DNA from: Eumeta japonica
Lineage: Eukaryota; Arthropoda; Insecta; Lepidoptera; Psychidae
NCBI GenBank assembly: GCA_005406025.1
Contig: BGZK01000886.1
Location: forward strand, 1-64,000
Reading direction: 5' to 3'
Length of the DNA stretch: 64,000 bases
The translations under genes were made by a program, and so were the position numbers. The notes beneath the pieces are model-generated. The model was given only the letters and a program-made list of their open reading frames with translations. It searched no databases and had not been told where the DNA came from. The first letter of the stretch is position 1, and each line of letters opens with the position of its first letter. Below, in pieces: positions 43,788-55,702 of this stretch.

Positions 43788-44701
43788 TTAATACTTACCG
43801 GAAATTTCAAGCATTGTTTAAAAAAATCTTTTGTTGAACTTAGGATAATAATAACTGGTTAGAAAAATTATCCTAAGATACAATTAATACTTATAAATAT
43901 ATTTATAATTTATTCCAGTGCCGCTAATAAAATATAATAATTTGTACTATTTATTTTTTATTATAATAAATAACCAATGTACACTTTAATGTAAATTTTC
44001 ATTGTTTGTACGCTCACAGAAAATAAAAACAACGACGATTCTTTTGTAGACAAAAAAATGAATACTCATGAAGTCTTTTTTTTTTAGAAATCGCAAGCAC
44101 CATTTTAAATTCGTAGACGTTTAAACCCTTTTTATTTAATTATCAAAGTTAAGATTAAATCCTGATCTGATTTAAAAGTAAGCATATATTAGCACTTTGG
44201 TCTCGGGTGATTGTAAAATATTCCAAAGTCGAACCATGTTCATTTTACAAAAAATAACATTAACTTAAAAATGAGAGCCAACCCGTTTGAGTTCATTTCC
44301 AATATCTCGCTTCGATTTGCATTTTATTCGCATCCGTATTACTATTTAAAATTCTTATTTACATTTGCAAGAAGCTTTACAAACAAACAGACTGACAAAT
44401 AATAAGTTATAATTTATGTGAAGATGAGCTCAATACTAGATTTTATCAAAATCGCTAATGTCATTGCTGAGTCACAAAAAGTCATATCGATTTTACTATT
44501 ATTAGATATACGTAAATATAGACAAAAAAACAGACAGATGTTGGAATACACCGCAGAATACATTTATTCCGGAAAAGTGAACGTTTCTTACGGGATAGTC
44601 AATTAGTGTAATTCTGTAATTATATAGACACTAAAACGGATTTTGATGATATTTGGTTTATAAATAGCTTACATTCTGCAGTAATACCTACACGCTAAAT
44701 A

Positions 44702-44880
44702 TCCTCACCAACATTATAAATACAAAAGTATGTTTGGTGGTTTGTTCTTCTTTCGCGCAGCAACAAACGACGGAGTGACGTGATTTTTTTGTATAGAGAT
44801 AGTTTATCATTCGGAAAATAATAAGAGGTAGTTTTTATTTAGAAAAAATACACGGTTCCTATAGAATAGAGCGGGAGCCT
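44702..44880 (+). mobile_element. Helitron 5' end, Lep1-like
   Basis: After an A, TCCTCACCAACATTATAAA, then TACAAAAGTATGTTTGGTGG and a TTCGCGCAGCAACAAACGAC stretch followed by GAGTGACGTGATTTTT and GTATAGAGATAGTTTATC. This follows closely the start of lepidopteran Lep1 Helitrons (TCCTACTAATATTATAAATG...), quoted from memory. No 3' CTAG end follows before the mariner at 44943, so it is truncated. Just upstream (44636-44695) ACGGATTTTGATGATATTTG is another Helitron-like fragment. Confidence 0.6.
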
Positions 44881-44942
44881 AATTCTACAACTGTCTTTTC
44901 GAATGCATTTTTAGCCTGTGACATATAGATCGATATATTACA

Positions 44943-46209
44943 TAGGTGAAGAAAAAAGTTTCTAGTATTTTATTAGAAAAATGTTGCAGTAAATCTCATT
45001 GGTTGTGCTGTTTGTATCTGGCTAGTTTTGACTCTCCTAAGTAGATGACAATTTAAAAAAAGAAAAATAAAAAGTGAAAACAGTGTCACGCCATTTTTCT
45101 ATTGTTTTTCTGTCCACCAAAATGAGTGAATATAACGTAGACATTCGATACATTTTGAGGTCTTAATACAAAGTTGTTAAAGACGTTAAGGGACCTAATG
45201 CAGTGTCGGTAAGAGTAGCACAAAACTGGTTCAAGCATTTTCAGTCCGGTAATTTTGATGTGAAAATTGAACCACGACATTATCCGTAACAGGTCAATCT
45301 GTTACGGATAAAATCCATGCAATTTAAGAAAAAATTGATAGAGCGAATTCGGCATATTAGTTCTTACGACATACCTGAAGGGTTGAGGATTGAATGCAAA
45401 ACAGTCTTGACCCATTTGGAAAAAGCTGCATATATAAAAATGTTCGATACTTGGGTCCCGTACCAGCTCACTGAAAGAAATCTAATGAATCTTGAACTCA
45501 TTTACGATTTTCTGTTGCAATTCAATATAACCGATTCGTTCTTGAAAATATTGGTCACTGATGATGAAAAATAGATTGCCTACGACAAGAACGTATGAAA
45601 AAGATAATGGTCAAAAAGCAAGCAAGGTCCACAGACTATAGCGAAACCCGGATTAACTCGCAATGAGTTGATGCTATGTGTATGGTGGGATTGAAAGGGC
45701 GTTGTTCATTATGACCTTTTACTGCCGAGCAAAACCATCAATTCGGATCTCTACTGCCAAAAGCTGATGAAACTCAAGCAAGTAATATAGAAAAAACGGC
45801 CGATATCGATCAACAGAAAGGGTGTGGTTTTTTGTCACGATAACGCCAGACCACACATATCTTTAGCCACTCAGCAAATATTGACAGAGTTTAGTTGGGA
45901 AATGTTAATGCATTCATCATATAGCCCTGACCTTGCATACTCAGATTTTCACGTGTTTCGATCTCTTCAGAATTCTTTAAGTACTGTTAGGTTAGCATCA
46001 AAAAACGACTGTCAAAACTATTTATTGAAGTTTTTTAATCAGAAGTCCCAAAATTTCCACCGCAATGGGATTACGTCACTACCTACATAATGGCAACAAG
46101 TTGTTGAACAAAATGGCATATAAAAATTGTAATTAAATGTAAATAAAGTACGATAAAAATTATCTTGATTTTGTGTACAAAATATGAAAAAACTTTGTCC
46201 CCAATCCTA
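44943..46209 (+). mobile_element. mariner-family transposon, full length, decayed (copy C)
   Basis: About 1267 bp on the plus strand. The right end (reverse complement TAGGATTGGGGACAAAG) adjoins TA 46210-46211; the left end TAGGTGAAGAAAAAAGTTT is eroded. It starts MSEYNVDIRYI-like at 45123. The frame 45317-45574 includes ISSYDIPEGLRIECKTVLTH and DTWVPYQLTERN, the linker motif of mariner. The frame 45824-46090 includes MVFCHDNARPHISLATQQIL (catalytic D) and SYSPDLAYSDFHVF (third D). At 45280-45311 it carries a 13-bp inverted duplication around GTCAAT that introduces a stop in the N-terminal DNA-binding region, shared with copy D. Confidence 0.9.
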
Positions 46210-46211
46210 TA

Positions 46212-49200
46212 CACGAGAATAAACATATAAAAGTTTGGTGCTAACATTGGGTGTACGGAGCCATAATCGTGAAATTAGAGTGGTATCTACCTTTAGTAAA
46301 ATGAATATCACCCACTCAACTATAATAAATAATTAATCATCAAAATATCTTCGAAATAAATTATCAAAATTTGACAGGTTTAGTCTCGCAGGTTAACAGA
46401 ATCTAAGTATATCAGCCCACACTTATAATTTGATTAATAATTTGTGCACTCCTAAAAAATTGTCTGTAATTTTATTATTTCATTAATGGAGTAACTTACT
46501 TTAAGTAACTATAAATACATATTAGCAGTACTAAAAGGATGTATCTAAACATCAAACTTAGGAGTTAATTTGTGCATCATCAGATAACATTGCATTTTAA
46601 TATCTGTTAATATAAGTTACATATATAATAAAAAATCAAAAGCTATGAAAAAATTTTTAACAAAAACAACACAAAAAAGATAGAGTAGATTATATATCGG
46701 TATAAAGGCGCTTATTTTTATTAGAAATTCTTTGAGATATCATTCTATTACACTGTTCTTGTATATTTTTTTTTTGTCTTTTTTTTTAAATGAATGGTAT
46801 ATTGCCGGTACTTCACGAATAATAAATACTGCTCATAATAGTTATATAAATTTTTATTTCTAAAAAAAATCAGAGCTATTGCACAGATTAAATATTAAAG
46901 ATTGAGACCTCCTCCAGATTAAACACTTATTTTACAAAGTTAACATTGCTACTTTTCCAAGGTACATATTTACTCAAATATTACTACTACAATGTAGGTA
47001 CACATTTGCAGTGTAAAATTAACAGATGATTGGTATCATTCTACTGTAAACACTAAAATCACAGAAGGTGCTAAAATCAGTAACATTACAATTATTTAAC
47101 TATAATATTTTTTTGACACCACACCGAGACAGTTTTTATTTTACTAAATATATAACAGGATAGCGTAGTAAAATAGTAATTTTGTTAAAATTGGGCTCAT
47201 TATAACCACAAGGATTAGCAAAATCTTAATATTGCCAGAAAGTGTGTGTGTCTGTCGGTTCGAATCAATTTTAATATTAGATATTTATACAACATTATAA
47301 AAATAAAATCATTAACAAGAACCAGATCACCTTACGTATTAGAGATTATTGTTCTACAATAATCTCCAATTCATTACAAACTGCTACAGAATTGTTAACT
47401 GGAATGTAAAAAAGTTAGAATAGTAAAAAATATTTTTTTTTATTTCATAAGGTTACTTTAACTTTGCAAAATGATAAGTTATGTATTTTTATTAACAAAA
47501 GCGTGGAAAAAAGATTCTCAAAACATTTGGTCCATGGAGCGATTTAGCTTTTATCCAATGTTTCGCCCGTGTATAGGTACATGAATAACTTTTTATGTCT
47601 CATACTACATTTGGACATTTTATGAAATAAAATTTATAGCGCCATTTTATATAAACGTCATTGATCACGATTGACGTCTGTCAATATTCAGCTAAACGCT
47701 TCACCTCGCCGAAAATAAACAATACTGGGCATATTGTAAAATTTATGCATGCAATAGATGCCATGCGAAACAAATATTGAATAATGCGACACAAACTAAT
47801 AATTTTCCATACTCCACTTCTTTCTTCTTCAATCGCATGGACACTCCGTTCCATCGCATATTTTCATCCGTACCTAACTTTAGCCAAACTATAGTTTTTG
47901 ATATTATATACTTTGAGAACCTAACACTAAACAAAAAAAAATGCATGACGATAGTGACAGGTGGCGAAAATACATACAGAAATTTTCATATCAATATATA
48001 ACATTTGACCTTGTAATTATATAAAAAAATCAGATTTCGTATTTGTTTTATATGAAAACTACGTGTCTGCGTCATTGGGGAGTTTATTGCAAACTGACTT
48101 AATCTACCCGCAAGCTGTCTATATTATATGCAAAATATATATACCACATTATTTTTACCCACAAATCGATTTGCTTATAGCTAATAAGTGGAAAATCATG
48201 AAGTGCTTTCCATCGAACAACAGCATATATACTGGTATAGTTCAAGCTTTTGTGAGTTAGAATAAGAATTCTCTGCTGACTTTAAAGTCAACTACAACAA
48301 GTAGAACTCGTGAAATGCGCTTCAAGTTTTGAGTACTGACTACAAGAGTGACCTTTTTCAAATTAACAAATGCAGCGCTCTTTCAATGGACTGATATCGT
48401 TGAATTCACAACTTGTTAGTCCATAATAGCAAGCACTATGTTCATATGCGACGACTAAGTCATAGGTATTAATTGCCTAGCTATATCGGTCTGCATAATT
48501 GTTAGCATTGCGTGTCGTATTAAACGCATACCGACATTAAAATGCATACGATGTTTTGTTCGTTATATATTTACGCTAATTGTGCCCCTTCCCTCGCCCT
48601 CCGTCTCTATCATCGCATAATTGACGCGCCCTCTGGTGACCAAACTACATGGCACTGAAGGAATCTCATTATCACTAAACTTGTACTAAGGCGTATTCGA
48701 CATGTACAACTCACACGGTTATAGCGTAGTGTTTCAGAATTAGTAGCATATAACTATAAATTTTAACTTCTGAACATGACATTTACTTTGACATTTAGCA
48801 AAAAATGTCAAATCTGTTGCTACAAAAAGATACTTGTTATAGTTAAATATTAACTGGCAGGTTGCTGTAATAAACGCGTAATATATTATTCTTAATTTCA
48901 ATCTTGTTGCTAGTTTTCGAAATGGATGGCAAGGAAAAATACCGATAATTGTCTATTACTCTAAATTATTAAGGAAATAATGAAATTAGAAGTAAAATAT
49001 ACCGTCAATGTCACAAATGCCATAATACGGATTTGAAAATTTATTTAACATTTCACAGTGGCCCCATGCAGCATATTGTTTTCAAGATTATCGGTTAACT
49101 GTCAATTGTGAAGTTGAAACAGCTTATTTCGGAATGTTTAACTTTTAACTTTAACAGTAAGCATTTAATTATTGCAAATCAGAATTTGAAGCACTCCGCT

Positions 49201-50500
49201 GTTAATATTGAAAACCTGATGTTTTTTAATCACCCCAATGCTACGAGGCACAACTCGTAGCGCACGAAACTCTGCCGCTGTGAACTTAGTCACGAAAATG
49301 TCGCAATGACGAAAAATGGACAGGCGGAGGAGAAAAAGGAAAGGTCGGGGAGTGCTGAACCTGCACTTTATATCATTCGCAAGCAATTCAGAGCGGCAAA
49401 GTTTCGTGTGTAGTACTGTACGAACTGTTTCAATATGTTTGTTTCATATTTAGGGGCTTATGCCCTTAAGCTTATACATCCCACACTGCCTTAATACTAT
49501 AGGAGTACCACTATATTCTGATACCAAGTGGTATATTCTGACTAAGTTAAAAACTTCATCAGTCCGCCGTGGTCAAGATCGCATCCGTACCACCTACTTT
49601 AAAAGCAACGCATTTAAACACTGAGCAGCCATTACCCCTCTTATTGACTTATAAATGGGCCCACCAAAAAAAGAAGTATTGTTTTTGTTTATTTACCTAG
49701 ATATTTTATATGTCTATTAGTTAGATATTTTATTTTAGATTTTTGCTATTATACCAATGTTTTATTTGTTTAAAGTATCTGTTACAGATGTACATGTACA
49801 GAACAATGATTAAAAACAGAAATCAAAATAATGACTATTAGACGAAACTTTAAAAGCATAAGTAATATAAGCAAATATTAAAGAAATATTAATATTATAA
49901 TCATCTGAAATATGTGGATGCGAAAGAGATAGCAGGTTATTCTTATTTGTAGGATTTCAGTTTATTTCTAAGAATAGAAAAAAAATTGTAATAGTTTTTC
50001 AAATGAAAATTTGTTTAGACATGTTAGATGATTTTCAGATGGGCAAAATTTGGTGAGTTCGCGTCACTGACATGCTAATATCAATAGTATATGTGAAAAC
50101 TTTATGTATATGTGAAGATTATGTTTTTAAATTTAATTCAATTGCAACAGTATTATTGTTTGTTAAACTGAAACATTTATTTCACAGTTTGAAAGTTTTT
50201 ATTTCTATTGGCAATCCCCAATGACTTCTATTTTTTTTCGGATTTCTACATTAATTGAAGTATTTTGGTACTATACATATGTTATTTAAAATTTAATAAT
50301 TTTTTTTAGAAAACATTTATAGACACTCAGTACAGTGTGCTTATGGTACAATCTTACAATAATAAAACTTCTAATCAAGATAGTCAACAAAGTTTCCGTA
50401 GATAGGTATCATTCTATGCAAGCCTTCAACGAGGGCCGATAACGCGTAGTAATAAGATGTATATATCTTACACTCAACTATATACAATATATTTGTATAT
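46212..50500. other. AT-rich intergenic DNA, about 4.3 kb
   Basis: No gene, transposon end or RNA recognised. Small items: an 11-bp hairpin GAGATTATTGT/ACAATAATCTC (47342-47367), and a moderately GC-richer patch at 49190-49380 with no persuasive frame. The longest frames (64-74 codons at 47743-48260) have no recognisable features. Confidence 0.45.
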
Positions 50501-50506
50501 ATATAT

Positions 50507-50572
50507 AGGACGTCGTCTACCGGGTTCAGGTGCATATATATATATACACCTGAACCCGGTAGACGACATCCT
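50507..50572. repeat. Near-perfect palindrome, about 32-bp arms, no spacer
   Basis: AGGACGTCGTCTACCGGGTT...GTGCATATA (50507-50540) is followed directly by its reverse complement, ending GACGACATCCT. It has one or two mismatches, all G:U-compatible in RNA. The arm contains an unusually GC-rich, non-repetitive 24-mer. The terminal loop is essentially absent, arguing against a microRNA. Confidence 0.95.
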
Positions 50573-50619
50573 ACCAGTCTATATCATGTTCATATGAATG
50601 AATTGAATTTTATTTCAAT

Positions 50620-50661
50620 AAAGAAATTAATGTATTATTTCAATAATACATTAATTTCTTT
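50620..50661. repeat. Perfect hairpin, 18-bp arms, 6-bp spacer
   Basis: AAAGAAATTAATGTATTA and its exact complement, separated by TTTCAA; only 47 bp from the preceding palindrome. Confidence 0.95.
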
Positions 50662-50704
50662 TTGTGTAATAGGTTAAAATTAGACAAAACAATGTATCCA
50701 CAAA

Positions 50705-50885
50705 AAAAACTTGTACATGCTAATTTTCATGGTGACCGGTTGAATGGTATAGAAGTTGGTGTGCTACAGCACCACCTGGTGAAGAGTTACAACAAAGGAG
50801 ATAGCATAAAAACCTTCACCATGGAATAATACATGTATGTTCCAATTTTCACGGTGATCGTTTGAACGGTGTAGGAGTTTAGCGA
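50705..50885 (+). repeat. Duplicated segment (about 121 bp offset)
   Basis: AATTTTCATGGTGACCGGTT near 50721 and AATTTTCACGGTGATCGTTT near 50842 begin paired segments that both continue GAAxGGTxTAGxAGTT. Between them is CACCACCTGGTG, similar to the CCACCAGGTGGC in the Helitron at 38602, so this may be a Helitron interior fragment. Confidence 0.6.
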
Positions 50886-50959
50886 TAACATACATACAAA
50901 CATTCAGTTTTATACACATATATACAGATGTATACATATATGTATATGTATATATGTAT

Positions 50960-50968
50960 ACAGGTATA

Positions 50969-51010
<42 letters not shown>
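50960..51010. repeat. (TA)n microsatellite
   Basis: About 19 TA units preceded by a TATG-rich tract from 50910. Confidence 0.95.
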
Positions 51011-51013
<3 letters not shown>

Positions 51014-51369
51014 GTCTGCTGCACGCGAATATTGACACGTCGGTGAGGTGAACTCATAATTTATCTATAAAAAAATTGCTCAAGGCACCTAATATTTTCA
51101 CTTAAACTATTGAAAAATAATGCTATTTCAAAAAGAACTAATCTTATACAGTAACCTCCTATTCCGGAATCGTATACCTACTCTTAAAGTCTTTAATATT
51201 AATATCATTTTAGAACAAATCAAAATTGACTCTGCACTGTAGAGTTTAGAAATTGAAAATGGCTACTTTTCTAACAAGCCGCTATATCCCAATATTTTAT
51301 GAAGCTAACAGAGATTTGTATGATATATGTATATTTATACATCATCGATAATTATAACAATGGTGACCC

Positions 51370-51870
51370 TATAAGCGAAGAAGAGCGCAACTCGCCAACG
51401 CGATGCGCACGCGCATCTCCGATGGGCGGGGGCAGCGGCACGTTTGAAGTCACGATCAAAGCCGCCGCGCCCCGCCCGCCCGCCGCGGCCGCACCCCCCG
51501 CACCGCGAGGAGGAATGCCGGGCACAAAGAAACCGCTCTCGCTAAACGATCCACTCTCACGACAATACCGCACCTACCTATACCTACGTGGTGCACTATA
51601 GCATAATAACGTCTCGCATTCCGGGGCCGCGTGCCGCGCGAATATTGGACGCGGTGCGCCGGCGACCGCCCCGCGCGCCCGCCGCCCGCGCCGGGACGTG
51701 CCGCACGATATGTTATTTGTTTGATTGTCGATGCCTTAAAAAATTTGGCGACGGATACATTGGTCGTGCGCATGTCAGAGTCTGGCGCGGCCCGCGGCCG
51801 ATCTGTCGTCGAGTTTCATGGTTCTGCAGACCCGTCAATGTTTGTAATGTATCTGGTCCGAGAATAATAA
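51370..51870. promoter_or_regulatory. GC island 6, strongest CpG island of the window
   Basis: About 500 bp of high GC and dense CpG (GCCGCCGCGCCCCGCCCGCC, GGGGCCGCGTGCCGCGCGAA, GCGCGGCCCGCGGCCGATCT). Five overlapping frames of 73-105 codons exist on both strands (proline/alanine/arginine-rich), which is what high GC alone produces by avoiding stops; none shows a domain. It could be a promoter with a first exon of an unidentified gene or an enhancer. No TATA box or clear start is assignable. Confidence 0.4.
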
Positions 51871-51894
51871 TCTCTCGAATAGTGAAAATGTAAG

Positions 51895-53100
51895 ATAAAT
51901 TAAATGTATAGAGTATAGGATAGGAATACCGCTATAAATTAATAGAGATTATTAATATCTCGAAATATTCTTAAACTGTTTTTTTTGGCTAAATACGTAC
52001 GAGTAGCTTTATTAGAGGAAAAGTGATTCAACACATGATTGACTGTCCAAAAGCTAGAGTACGAGCTTTTTGTAGACATTAATCGTAAGTTCCTGCTGTA
52101 CCCTATATCCTACAATATCCCACTGCTAGGTACATGTCTTCTCTAGACAAAGAATATTGTACAGTATTTCCTATTATGGGAAAATATCAGTATAAATAAA
52201 AAACTAATAGCTACAGGATTTATAGTCATTAAAAACACCAAATCTTGTCTATAATTCATTCGGTACCAAGGTATCTGAAAAGAGAAACTTCTACATAGAA
52301 AAATACATAATTGGGAAATGCCACCACCTTATTTGCTGATACACATTTCTATAAGCAACGAACACACTGAATCGTTATCACAATCATCTACAACTAGAGT
52401 TGTAAATCAAGACATAACTACATAATCAACGCTGATTCCCAATTTATTCCAAGGTATTAGATTTCTATACATTTATTATTATTTTGATATCATTTGCTCT
52501 TGAAGCTCTAGAATAGTTGATTTTAACGAAATATGTATCAGTCACTCTTGACCTTAAATTGATCAAGAACTATGAACCTGTTATATTTTTGTAATAAACA
52601 AGTGATCAAAATAGAAGCACATACTAAATCTATATGGCAAAAACATAATATGTCAACGTCAAATTAATTAAAAAATAGAAAATGGTTATACGTAATATAT
52701 ATTTCTGGACCATAACGACAAAGGTATTTAACTCATTAAACTACCATTTGACGTCATCACTTATAAAGGTTTAAAATGCCATTAAAAAAAACGAGAACAT
52801 ACAAATCAATTGTTTTAGAAATTCAAACTCAGGTAAAGATTGGGTAGGGTTAAACGTAGGTTGGACCTTTCTTTTACCTTAGATGAGACGTCAATCCTCA
52901 GAGCCTATATGATATTTATTACTAAATTAAAATGCTTACGTTAAACGGAAAAGTCCATAGCAGTCATACTGACTAATAACGATCCAAACCCTACATTTTG
53001 GATTGGTAAGTTTTGGCAAAGTTACCTATCCTTTACTATCTGTATGTCCAGAGTAAATAATCAATATCTCAAAGTCACTCATTACAATATATACAAACTG
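51895..53100. other. AT-rich DNA with a lepidopteran repeat fragment
   Basis: At 52095-52160 the text CAATATCCCACTGCTAGGTA CATGTCTTCTCT matches the moth repeat module ATATCCCACTGCTGGGCA CAGGCCTCCTCT (from memory; diverged and short). Nothing else is supportable. Confidence 0.5.
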
Positions 53101-53103
53101 TAC

Positions 53104-53107
53104 TCAC

Positions 53108-53150
<43 letters not shown>
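53104..53150. repeat. (CA)n microsatellite
   Basis: About 23 CA units with one CG interruption near the start. Confidence 0.95.
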
Positions 53151-53152
<2 letters not shown>

Positions 53153-53689
53153 TATAGGTCAAGTTCGACCAACGGCCGTCACTGCGCAGCGGGTGACACA
53201 CGTAAACACATGTAGTGCACGGCCTTCCACAGGCTTCACTCAACATTAGGCGAGGTTACGTTCGTATGATATTTATGATCTGACGTTGACAGACTACTCA
53301 AGTTTGTTTGGATGGCAGATTTTTTCCCTTTAAATTAAAGGTGATGATTTTATCAGGCAACAGAAATTATAATTTAACTATAAGTCAAATGGAACATTGA
53401 AATATAAATATATCCTAATTGCTTTTGTTTCTTAAATAAGCCATATCTATTTACTTAGGAAACGTATGTAACATGTTGTCATTCTTTAAGAAATTTGTTC
53501 AGAATATTAGGGATAAAAGGGGAAACATTGCCTTAACGTTTTAAATGGTTGTAAACCTAAATGACTGTATTTGAATTAATGTAATAAGAGGGAACTATGG
53601 TTAAACGTATAATAGATGTCGCTTTGTTATGTCTAAAAATGTTGATACATAAATGCTATATTTGTGTATTAACTATGGTGAGAACTGGA

Positions 53690-54300
53690 TTCAACAATGG
53701 GATCCGGAAAGTAAATAGGAATCATTACAGTAGATATTTAAGAGCGAAAAGCGGCCTCGTTAGTTTAAACTCGGTCCGCGATAAGCATAACCGATCGCAA
53801 CCATTTTTTGCGATGTCCAGGGGATGCCGCTAATAGATTGCCTACTTAAAAAAACTACAATGACAGCCGAATATTATGCTAATTTGTTGTATCAACTACG
53901 CGAGTCTATAAAAAAGAAAGAACAGGCAAACTTAGATAAGGAATTTTAATTTTTCACGATTATGCATCTTATACATACTGCTTGGAAAACGAAGCTGGCT
54001 ATGACCAAAAACGGCTTCAAGAAAATCGACTACCCACCTTATAGCCTAGATTTAGCACGCTGCGATTATTTTCTGTTCAGACTTTTAAAAAAACATTTGA
54101 GGGTGCAAGATTTTCAATCATATGATGAGATGAAGTCCGCGGTAAATCAGCATTTTGACGACAAAGAGAAAATTTTTTTTGAAATGTTAATGTCGCTTTA
54201 TGATAAAAGTCGTAAATGCCTTCCAGGGGACTACATAAAAAATAAAACAAATTCTGATAGGATGCTGATAAATAGATTACTTATCAGCTTCCTTTCATAA
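53690..54300 (+). mobile_element. mariner-family remnant (fourth type)
   Basis: Plus strand, 3' two thirds. In broken frames: WIQQWDPES (after the first catalytic block), TAEYYANLLYQLRESIKKKE, FHDYAS (family HQDNAP, catalytic D), then in the frame 53962-54300 GFKKIDYPPYSLDLARCDYF (family HPPYSPDLAPSDY, third D), KKHLRVQDFQSYDEM and CLPGDYIKN at the end (family GDYIEK). The N-terminal third and terminal repeats are not recognised. Confidence 0.8.
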
Positions 54301-54392
54301 GATAGTCATCAAACAACATATAGAGACGTAACTATCAAATGTCTGAAATTCCTATAGCACGGGTCAGTAGTTTGTCCGAGTGTCTCTTTTTT

Positions 54393-55420
54393 AACTTCCC
54401 ACTACGAAAATTTTATAACTTTCAAAAATTAGAAAGTTACTTGTTTACAGTCCGATTTTATAAAATCGTGGTTTCATCATATCTTGACGTTTTAGCGTTC
54501 TATGAATCAATTTTTACTTTTTCTCAAGTGAGTCTGTATGTATGGGTGTGTTTGTACCTATGTCAACGTTCGTTTTTGCGTACGCGAGTATTGATGCGTG
54601 GGTGTGTTCGTGCGTGCGTACGCGCGCACGTGTGTGTGTGTGTGTGTGTGCATGTTTTTATGTGTATGTAAGCCGCTCATAATCTTTGAACGGGTTATCC
54701 GATCGTACCACGGTTTGTTCCATTCAAAACAAGTATGCTCAACTTACACTTCCCAAAAACTTGAACCGATTTCAAGTGTTAGATTTTGAGAATTTTCCAA
54801 AATAAAATTTTTAGAAAAAAATATTTTTCTTAAAATAAATTTTAAACTACTCTCCCGATCTATATCAAAATCCAATCGCCTCTTCATTTTAAACAAATCC
54901 ATTGTTTGAATTGATTTGAAAAGGGTTTTTTTTACAATATTTTCCACACTATTCTACCGATAAATTCCGAAATCTAGCCACCTATTTTGATTAAAAAGCA
55001 ACGTTGATCATTGCAAACTGCATCGCAAAATACATCCAGAGTTCTTGTTGGATTAATGTTTGGTATCAGTAAATTTTCTTTGCTTAAAAAACTGTGTCGA
55101 ATGCCAAAAAGCAACAACGCGTTCCATTGATATCGTAATTTTTAAGTAAAAATAATATTTATTTTTTTTCGAAATAAATCTAAAATCTATATTTTTCAAG
55201 ACTTTTAACGCAAAAGAAGCAAAAAGCTTCAAGAATGGTCTATAAGGTCGACCATTTTTCAATTTTCGATTTCAAAACGCTTAAAGGCAAGTCTTTAAGA
55301 TTTAAGACAAGTCTATTGCTGGACTCGAGGACCTCAAAAACATATCGATAAATATCATAACGGGAAGTCGAAGGGTCGCCTGCAGGATCAACCGTTTTGC
55401 AGATTTTTTAAATGAGAAAC
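54393..55420 (+). mobile_element. Unnamed TIR repeat with (TGYG)n core, copy 3
   Basis: The best-preserved copy. It starts AACTTCCCACTACGA (54393-54407), with the inverted partner TCATAACGGGAAGTC at 55355-55369. Family text is CAGTCCGATTTTATAAAATC and ATATCTTGACGTTTTAGCGT. The microsatellite (54535-54665) contains GTGCGTGCGTACGCGCGCAC and a long (GT)n. After the inverted partner, GGTCGCCTGCAGGATCAACC is shared with copy 1. No transposase. Frames of 110 and 63 codons here come from the microsatellite. Confidence 0.8.
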
Positions 55421-55702
55421 AGCTGCAATTATTTCGTACCAAAATAACTAACATTAATGTTATAAATTAAAAATTAAAATGAATGAAACAAAGCATCAAT
55501 TTGCTAAATGTATTTAAATTAAATCCTTCAAATATACAATACCTCATAGATTCTTGCCACGACTCGATAGCGTCGTCAAATATCAAATATTTCGTGGAAA
55601 CAGGAAACTCTACTCAGTATTAGAGTTTTCTGTAAGTTTCCAATAAGCCGAGATCACTTATATATCTGCTTTGAGAATTATCTGAAATTTAATTACTTAA
55701 TA

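Noticed and set aside
44418..44606. 62-codon plus-strand ORF
   Set aside because: AT-rich, no motif, adjacent to Helitron fragments; chance frame is the simplest explanation.
47246..47270. tRNA B-box-like sequence CGGTTCGAATCA
   Set aside because: No A box or cloverleaf can be built around it; it follows a TG run.
50507..50572. microRNA precursor
   Set aside because: Arms pair with essentially no terminal loop and the perfect extended stem resembles an inverted duplication, not a Drosha substrate.
51299..51893. Five ORFs of 73-105 codons on both strands
   Set aside because: High GC removes stop codons from all frames; no domain, splice or start evidence separates one from the others. Kept as a CpG island.
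54339..54789. ORFs of 110 and 63 codons rich in Val/Cys
   Set aside because: They derive from the (TGYG)n microsatellite inside repeat copy 3.
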